From positions 9,807 to 73,806 of the forward strand of contig CAZHTC010000011.1 of NCBI GenBank assembly GCA_964535575.1: 64,000 nt of DNA. Reading direction: 5' to 3'. The notes beneath the pieces are model-generated. The model had not been told where the DNA came from and did no database searches. It saw only the letters and a list, made by a program, of their open reading frames with translations. Made by a program: the position numbers and the translations under genes. This document shows positions 59,554-64,000 of this stretch, in pieces (positions within the stretch are counted from its first letter, which is position 1; every line of letters starts with the position of its first letter). This stretch comes from JAGPCK01 sp964535575. GTDB taxonomy: Bacteria > Bacteroidota > Bacteroidia > UKL13-3.

Positions 59554-60111
59554 TCATTCTTTTTGATTAATATATTCATCATATAATTTAGAAAATAAAA
59601 CCGAATCTTCGAATTTGTCGGTTACATAAAAATGTTGCCTTAGTAAACCTTCTTTAATGAAATGATTCTTCTCCATTATTTTCAAAGATGGAATATTATT
59701 ACTTCCTACAAGAGCTTCAATTCTATGCAACTTTAATTTAGTAAAACCATAATCAATAATTGAACTTACGGCTTCAGTCATTAAGCCTTTTCGTTTAAAA
59801 TTTTCATCAGATATATTGTAGCCTATTTCTGCCCGGTGATGTTCTTTATTCCAATTATGAAGCCCACACCGCCCGATTATAGTATTTGTTATTTTATCAG
59901 TTAGTAAAAAAAGAATGAAAGCTCTATTATAGGATGCATATCCATTTTTGTACTTAAATTCTTCCTTTTGAAAATCTTCATCTGTTCGGTGTCCTAATAG
60001 TTTCTTTATTTCATTTCTGCTAAAATTTTCAAAGATAAAATTCATGTCCTGAGATGAATATCCTGTCAGTGTTAGCCTTTGAGTTTCAATTATTATAGGT
60101 TCCATTTTCAT
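59554..60111 (-). CDS. GNAT acetyltransferase, RimJ/RimL type
   Basis: The 185-residue protein begins with ETQRLTLTGYSSQDMNFIFE and has the GNAT core: NTIIGRCGLHNWNKEHHRAE, IGYNISDENFKRKGLMTEAV (the acetyl-CoA-binding R/K-x-x-G region) and LKLHRIEALVGSNNIPSLKI. It may acetylate a protein N-terminus or a small molecule such as an antibiotic; the substrate is unknown. An internal start two codons downstream is possible. Its unit is bounded by repeats G and H, with GTTAGCGGT at both ends. Confidence 0.9.
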   Translation of the reverse strand: MKMEPIIIETQRLTLTGYSSQDMNFIFENFSRNEIKKLLGHRTDEDFQKEEFKYKNGYASYNRAFILFLLTDKITNTIIGRCGLHNWNKEHHRAEIGYNISDENFKRKGLMTEAVSSIIDYGFTKLKLHRIEALVGSNNIPSLKIMEKNHFIKEGLLRQHFYVTDKFEDSVLFSKLYDEYINQKE

Positions 60112-60149
60112 TTTATGGTTACGCTTTTATATTCTGCATCCTTTACAAT

Positions 60150-60285
60150 GACCGCTAACGTTTATGTATGCGAGGTTGGTGGTCTTTGAAAGACTAAATT
60201 GTCCCACACAACAAAACGTTATTTCAAAACTAAACTACAAATTTAAACTGCACCCACCAATCTTGCATACATTTTGTTGGCGGTA
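60150..60285. repeat. attC-like repeat H
   Basis: Cores: GACCGCTAAC at 60150-60159 and GTTGGCGGTA at 60276-60285; about 116 bases between. The arms ATGTATGCGAGGTTGGTGG and the reverse complement of CCACCAATCTTGCATACAT pair over 17 of 19 positions. The centre is unlike E, J and K. Confidence 0.85.
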
Positions 60286-60302
60286 GTTTGCTTTGGCACC
60301 AT

Positions 60303-60929
60303 CTAATTCATGCTCTTGTCGTAGTTCAACAGAATGATTCTATAAAAAGTGTCATTAATACCTTTGGGGTCACCCACAATTGTTGAGGACCTAATTGTCA
60401 TACTTGTTGAATTTATTGTCACGAAAGAAATTATCTCCGATGAAAACGTCACCGACTTGAGTGTCTCCTTGTCAAGGTACTTAAGGACATTTTTGTCTTT
60501 GATCAATACTTTTGGTTTGTCATATGCCAGATTTATGACTGCATTACCTCCTTCGTGCACAGTCCATTTTCCCTCAAGTTTTTCGTCAGCATATATTGAT
60601 ACGAACGTTCCATCCCGTTTAAACTCGTAACTGTTCGTATTACCTGATTTAAAATTCCTTCCGTTTGTCCGTTGAGCCGATGTGAATGTCCATTTCCCAA
60701 CTAGCCGATTCAATACCTCCAATGAGTCAAGTCTCATCAGATACATTTCCTCTACTTCCGAGAATAGCATTGAGTCAACTGAGTCAGGATCCGTTGACAA
60801 ATCACTTTTGTTGATTATTTCCTTGCTGCCGTCTGAATTGTATTTAATAATAATGTCTTCGGGATTTGCCTGTCCAAACGAGCAAGTGATTACAAACAGA
60901 TAAATAAATACTAAAAATAATTGTCTCAT
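60303..60929 (-). CDS. Secreted lipocalin-like protein of unknown function
   Basis: The 208-residue product has a signal peptide (LFLVFIYLFVITCSFGQ). The mature part contains LVGKWTFTSAQRTNGRNFK, NSYEFKRDGTFVSIYADEKL and EGKWTVHEGGNAVINLAYD, the GxW plus alternating strand pattern of lipocalin-like domains. No ligand is inferred. The stop is 18 bases beyond the right core of repeat H, and the gene starts 17 bases from the left core of repeat I. Its unit ends are exact 10-base inverted matches (GTTGGCGGTA). Confidence 0.8.
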   Translation of the reverse strand: MRQLFLVFIYLFVITCSFGQANPEDIIIKYNSDGSKEIINKSDLSTDPDSVDSMLFSEVEEMYLMRLDSLEVLNRLVGKWTFTSAQRTNGRNFKSGNTNSYEFKRDGTFVSIYADEKLEGKWTVHEGGNAVINLAYDKPKVLIKDKNVLKYLDKETLKSVTFSSEIISFVTINSTSMTIRSSTIVGDPKGINDTFYRIILLNYDKSMN

Positions 60930-60945
60930 ATCCGATTAAGCAAAT

Positions 60946-61081
60946 TACCGCCAACGTTCCGCGGGTTGGCGCAGTGGCGGATTTGGAACCACTGCGCTGT
61001 CTGCCATTACAAATATACTTAATTGCAGTTACATTATTTCATAGAGGAAACCGCCATTGAGCCAAACCGCTGTTATGCACA
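60946..61081. repeat. attC-like repeat I
   Basis: Cores: TACCGCCAAC at 60946-60955 and GTTATGCACA at 61072-61081; about 116 bases between. The arms GCGGGTTGGCGCAGTGGCGG and the reverse complement of CCGCCATTGAGCCAAACCGC pair over 16 or more of 20 positions. Confidence 0.85.
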
Positions 61082-61091
61082 GGTTTGCTTC

Positions 61092-62330
61092 TCATTTGTT
61101 TGCGAGTCGGTTACTAAAATAGTCGGGTAGTGTCGCAACTGCTTTTGCCAACTTTTCGTTATTCTCTTTTTTAATTGTTTCGTCTTTGATATAATAGTTG
61201 TAATTTTTAAATAGGAAGTAAAACAACAGTCTATTGTAATAATCTAATTCGCTGTCAGAAATGATAGATAGCATGGCTTGTTCAATTTCATTACGGTTTT
61301 TGGTTTCTGATAAAGCTCGTCCAACCCGCCCAATACTGCCGTAGTAATGATTTGAAGCAGGGTTTTCAATTCTAAATGATATACCCAAAATAAGATCGGT
61401 AACATTTATGTTTAGCTCTTCAAGCTCTTTTATATAGGTATTTCTTTGTCCCCAAGCGTAACTTCCGTCTGACATCCTATCAAAACGGTCATTCATAATG
61501 TCTAAATGTGATTTCAAAAACACTTCCCAATTATATGTTTCCGCAGACAATAATGCAATGTGTATAGCGTGTTCTCTTGGTCTGCTGTCCATACTGCAAC
61601 CACCAACTACTCTTGTGCTTCTCATTTTGTCAAGAAGTTTTACTTTTTCATTTTCAGATAACGAAGTCCAATTTTCGGGAAGCTCAACCCAGCCTCTTTC
61701 TATATTATCCTTAAACTTTGTCGTTGTGGTGTCTATTAAGCAATCTGAATATCCAATCACTTGAGAATATTTTTGCGGAATAGGAACTGAACCAAAATTT
61801 GTAGGAAAATAGAACGCGGACAAATACTCGTCCGAATAATTTGACTTTTCACTGTATTTCAAAAGCCATTTGTTAGAAAAGTCCTTCTGATAAAGTGAAA
61901 CGTCTTCTGATGTGATGCTGAAACCATAATCACTTTTTAAGTCAAATTCTTCAAATTCTACAACGTCTTGTTTTTCGTAGTTTTTGTATTTGCTTTTTAT
62001 GATTAAAACATTTCGTTCAACAGTCGCTTTTGGATATTTTTTGAGAAAGTCATTTAAAGAAATTTGGTTTTCCATATCTTTCTTCGCTTCCTTAATGTTG
62101 CCTTTGTCAACTTTTACAATGTGTCCAATAGTTTGACTTTTGGAATAAAAAACCGTATTGAAATTGCAAGTCTTGAATTTCAAATTCAATGAGTCTACAA
62201 TGTGGCTCAATTTGCCCATTGTTTGTTCGCTATAAATTAAGCCGTTCTGATAAACTTTAAATTCTCCGTCTTGGCAGTAAGCTGAGATTGTGAAGAACAA
62301 TCCAATTATTAATGTTGTTACATTTTTCAT
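61092..62330 (-). CDS. Secreted protein of unknown function
   Basis: From the ATG at 62330 the product is 412 residues with a signal peptide (NVTTLIIGLFFTISAYCQ). The body is mixed, with SLNDFLKKYPKATVERN, GRVGRALSETKNRNEIEQAM and a helical C-terminus. No family is recognised. A further in-frame ATG at 62355-62357 lies inside the left core of repeat J (TGTGCATAAC), which would give 9 more residues before the signal. Both unit ends carry GTTATGCACA or its exact complement. Confidence 0.75.
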   Translation of the reverse strand: MKNVTTLIIGLFFTISAYCQDGEFKVYQNGLIYSEQTMGKLSHIVDSLNLKFKTCNFNTVFYSKSQTIGHIVKVDKGNIKEAKKDMENQISLNDFLKKYPKATVERNVLIIKSKYKNYEKQDVVEFEEFDLKSDYGFSITSEDVSLYQKDFSNKWLLKYSEKSNYSDEYLSAFYFPTNFGSVPIPQKYSQVIGYSDCLIDTTTTKFKDNIERGWVELPENWTSLSENEKVKLLDKMRSTRVVGGCSMDSRPREHAIHIALLSAETYNWEVFLKSHLDIMNDRFDRMSDGSYAWGQRNTYIKELEELNINVTDLILGISFRIENPASNHYYGSIGRVGRALSETKNRNEIEQAMLSIISDSELDYYNRLLFYFLFKNYNYYIKDETIKKENNEKLAKAVATLPDYFSNRLANK

Positions 62331-62350
62331 TGTCGCTGTCTTTTTAAACT

Positions 62351-62488
62351 TGTGCATAACGTTTTGCAGCTACCCGAAGGGCGGGATTTTTACCACTAAA
62401 ATTCATTCGGAGCACTGAATTTTCTGCTACCACAAAACTGTCTGCGAAGCACGAAACCCCGCCTTTTAGGTAGGTGCTGTTATAGCCA
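62351..62488. repeat. attC-like repeat J
   Basis: Cores: TGTGCATAAC at 62351-62360 and GTTATAGCCA at 62479-62488; about 118 bases between. The arms CTACCCGAAGGGCGGG and the reverse complement of CCCCGCCTTTTAGGTAG pair. The centre (TTCGGAGCACTGAATTTTCT, then ACCACAAAACTGTCTGCG) is shared with E and K. Confidence 0.88.
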
Positions 62489-62489
62489 G

Positions 62490-63161
62490 TTATTCTTTTG
62501 TCAATGCGCATTTTAGTCCTATTGTTAAAGCCATTCCATTATATCTGATTTTACTGTTTGCAAAATAGTTGGAGTTTGTAATTGTCGTAAAGCTATATTG
62601 ATAAGCAAATGATGTAAAGAGCCAATATCTGTCCTTGAACTTATAGCCACCACCAATTTCGGCAAGACCAGCGAAGTCAAATTTTGTAACTCGACTGGTC
62701 ACATCAAATGTTTCATTTCCTGTCAACTTTCCGTCTGTGTCGAAAGTTGGGGTTGTTGTCTTTGCGTCAACGAGCAATGATGGAATTACTCCAATATTTG
62801 TAAATCCATAAAGCTTAGTTCCAAAATTAAATCCAGTCTTTATAGGAAGTGAAATGTAGTCATAGTTGAATTTCGTTGTATATTTTTCTCCTGTTGGGTT
62901 TCCTAAATTGTCGGTGAATACAATGTCGTTTGTGAAACCACGCTGATTGTAAATTAAGTCCGACCCAATTGAAAAATGCTTGTTAATTAAAAATTCGTAG
63001 GTCAGTCCAGCAGCCAGTCCTGTCCTAGAGTCAGTTTGACTTAAAAAATTACTTGAAGTAATATTTGTCGAGTTAGCTCCCCCTTTCACTCCAATAAAGT
63101 GATTTTGTCCAGCAACTTTTAAAGTTGAGATTGTCAAAATGAATAAGAATATATTTTTCAT
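62490..63161 (-). CDS. Outer-membrane beta-barrel protein (PorT-like family)
   Basis: The 223-residue protein has a signal peptide (NIFLFILTISTLKVAGQ) and amphipathic strands starting FIGVKGGANSTNI, then GLAAGLTYEFLINKHFSIGS, YDYISLPIKTGFNFGTKLYG and a final aromatic-ended strand, the pattern of the outer-membrane beta-barrel (PorT/OMP_b-brl_2) family. Its function is probably passive or adhesive. The stop is 1 base from the right core of repeat J. The unit ends match exactly over GTTATAGCCA. Confidence 0.85.
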   Translation of the reverse strand: MKNIFLFILTISTLKVAGQNHFIGVKGGANSTNITSSNFLSQTDSRTGLAAGLTYEFLINKHFSIGSDLIYNQRGFTNDIVFTDNLGNPTGEKYTTKFNYDYISLPIKTGFNFGTKLYGFTNIGVIPSLLVDAKTTTPTFDTDGKLTGNETFDVTSRVTKFDFAGLAEIGGGYKFKDRYWLFTSFAYQYSFTTITNSNYFANSKIRYNGMALTIGLKCALTKE

Positions 63162-63192
63162 TGTCTGTCGTTATGTGGTGTCGTTTTATAAT

Positions 63193-63330
63193 TGGCTATA
63201 ACGGTTTGCAGATTTGCGATGGGCGGGCTTTTCACCACAAATGTTCATTCGGAGAACTGAACTTTCTGTAACCACAAAACTGTCTGCGGAGAACGAAACC
63301 CCGCCTATTGCAAATGTGCTGTTATGTGCC
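63193..63330. repeat. attC-like repeat K
   Basis: Cores: TGGCTATAAC at 63193-63202 and GTTATGTGCC at 63321-63330; about 118 bases between. The arms ATTTGCGATGGGCGGG and the reverse complement of CCCCGCCTATTGCAAAT pair over 14 of 16 positions. The centre (TTCGGAGAACTGAACTTTCT, ACCACAAAACTGTCTGCGGA) is nearly the same as J. Confidence 0.88.
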
Positions 63331-63392
63331 CGTGCTTCTTTTTCTGTCGTCATAATTATGTCTTGTGTTCCTTATATTTATTGTCTGTATAC

Positions 63393-63950
63393 TTACATTG
63401 CTGCACTAACATAATAAACCATTTTCTCTGTCGGGTTGACAAAAATTAGTTGAGCTGATGTTGGAGATATCCCATGACAATATATGCTCCAAGGATAAAC
63501 ATAAAAGTCTTTGGTTCTTAAGCTATCCTCGGTCGGAAACCAAGGTGTCTCATGTTGCCAACCCCCGACAAAGGCTACAGCTTCGTCCAAAACATTCGGA
63601 AGACTGTCCATACGATACCATCGTCCAGTTCTGTTGGCTGTATTATTTGCAATTTCGTCAATTGTTACGTTTGTTATTTTTATTGCATATGCGTCAAGAT
63701 GGTCACCTGTCAATGAACGTGCCGATTTATAGCTTTTTAAAACCTTGTCAATTCTTTGGTCGCCAAGTTCGCACCAATTTAAAACAAATCTCACGTCTGA
63801 TTTGCTTGCTTTACCTTCAACTGTCGTATTCCCTATTGTCATAGAGTAGAGCAAATAGCCACCAATAGCAATTACTCCAAGAAGCGAAATTCCTCCCCAA
63901 ATTGTCAGTAGTTGTCTACTTACTTTGAATATTTTTTCTTTTAAACTCAT
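63393..63950 (-). CDS. Membrane-anchored protein of unknown function
   Basis: The 185-residue protein has one membrane segment (LLTIWGGISLLGVIAIGGYL, residues about 13-35) and a probably exported domain including YAIKITNVTIDEIANNTANR and WQHETPWFPTEDSLR. No family is recognised. It is bounded by repeat K (right core GTTATGTGCC) and, at the window edge, by TGGCACATAAC, the exact complement over 10 bases. Confidence 0.75.
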   Translation of the reverse strand: MSLKEKIFKVSRQLLTIWGGISLLGVIAIGGYLLYSMTIGNTTVEGKASKSDVRFVLNWCELGDQRIDKVLKSYKSARSLTGDHLDAYAIKITNVTIDEIANNTANRTGRWYRMDSLPNVLDEAVAFVGGWQHETPWFPTEDSLRTKDFYVYPWSIYCHGISPTSAQLIFVNPTEKMVYYVSAAM

Positions 63951-63985
63951 GTCTGTCTTTTGTTGTTGGTTGTGTCGTCATAGCA

Positions 63986-64000
63986 TGGCACATAACGGTT
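63986..64000. repeat. Left core of a further attC-like repeat (cut by window edge)
   Basis: TGGCACATAAC at 63986-63996 followed by GGTT is the left core of another repeat, matching repeat K in its following bases (AACGGTT). The array therefore continues beyond the right edge. Confidence 0.7.

Noticed and set aside
55095..64000. Units as transposons with terminal inverted repeats
   Set aside because: The inverted ends differ from unit to unit, no transposase is present and there are no target-site duplications; a shared-family transposon would have the same ends each time.
1..64000. CRISPR arrays, tRNA, rRNA or riboswitches
   Set aside because: No regularly spaced identical repeats, no cloverleaf with a recognisable T-loop and no known riboswitch core were seen on reading; the repeats in the right part are 80-260 bases and diverged.

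Overview
The window is a piece of a Bacteroidota chromosome, probably a free-living or environmental member. Four proteins carry type IX secretion C-terminal signals: three of the YPNP...LPxGxY type and one CHU_C/gliding-type domain. Other lineage markers are DUF4270, DUF2911, bacillithiol synthesis (bshA), paired M16 proteases, a lipoprotein beginning CANIVPPSGG, and promoter-like TAnnTTTG boxes. The sequence is a scaffold: a run of 100 N at 56508-56607 is flanked by the same 55 bases on both sides.

Bases 1-55,093 are mostly conserved chromosomal genes. From the left they are a truncated sugar-nucleotidyltransferase, dut, a polysaccharide flippase, a TPR protein and pheS. A 414-base AT-rich gene-free stretch follows, then an Ig-like lipoprotein, a methyltransferase and mnmG. 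Next to the mnmG start lies an exact 16-bp ParB-binding (parS) palindrome, and 65 bp further on a 44-bp perfect palindrome with a parS-like core. Together with mnmG this suggests the window is near the replication origin. Then come a CHU_C protein, the M16 pair, an RluB/F-type pseudouridine synthase with a long basic tail, bshA, a GH3/serine-hydrolase fusion, mutL, two rhomboids, an EEP-family phosphodiesterase-like protein, two amidohydrolases, a DUF2911 protein, a sodium/solute symporter preceded by a 32-residue membrane ORF, a PIG-L deacetylase, an arylsulfotransferase-like T9SS protein, lutB, panC, a short glycogen-synthase-like protein, DUF4270, a DAHP synthase, glmS and a sulfotransferase.

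At 45,464-46,967 a small insertion-like segment carries a mntA-hepT toxin-antitoxin pair and an orphan protein, separated by a 160-base hairpin-type repeat. Conserved genes resume with mce, an IscA-type protein, a sulfatase-like membrane enzyme, a polysaccharide deacetylase and two T9SS proteins.

From about 55,100 to the right edge the character changes. Small genes of unrelated function all lie on the minus strand, without obvious promoters, and most are separated by 80-260 base repeats with imperfectly paired arms bounded by AAC...GTT. In seven of nine units with both ends visible, the first 10 bases of the unit (GTT + 7) are the reverse complement of its last 10 bases (8 to 10 of 10 positions), and these bases differ from unit to unit. 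This is the signature expected of integron cassettes, where the attC R' and R'' boxes of one cassette complement each other. The bases beyond GTT do not follow the classical GTTRRRY consensus and no integrase is visible. I regard this as a candidate unusual integron-like cassette array of Bacteroidota and the main discovery of the window.

No rRNA, tRNA, CRISPR array or recognisable transposase was found.
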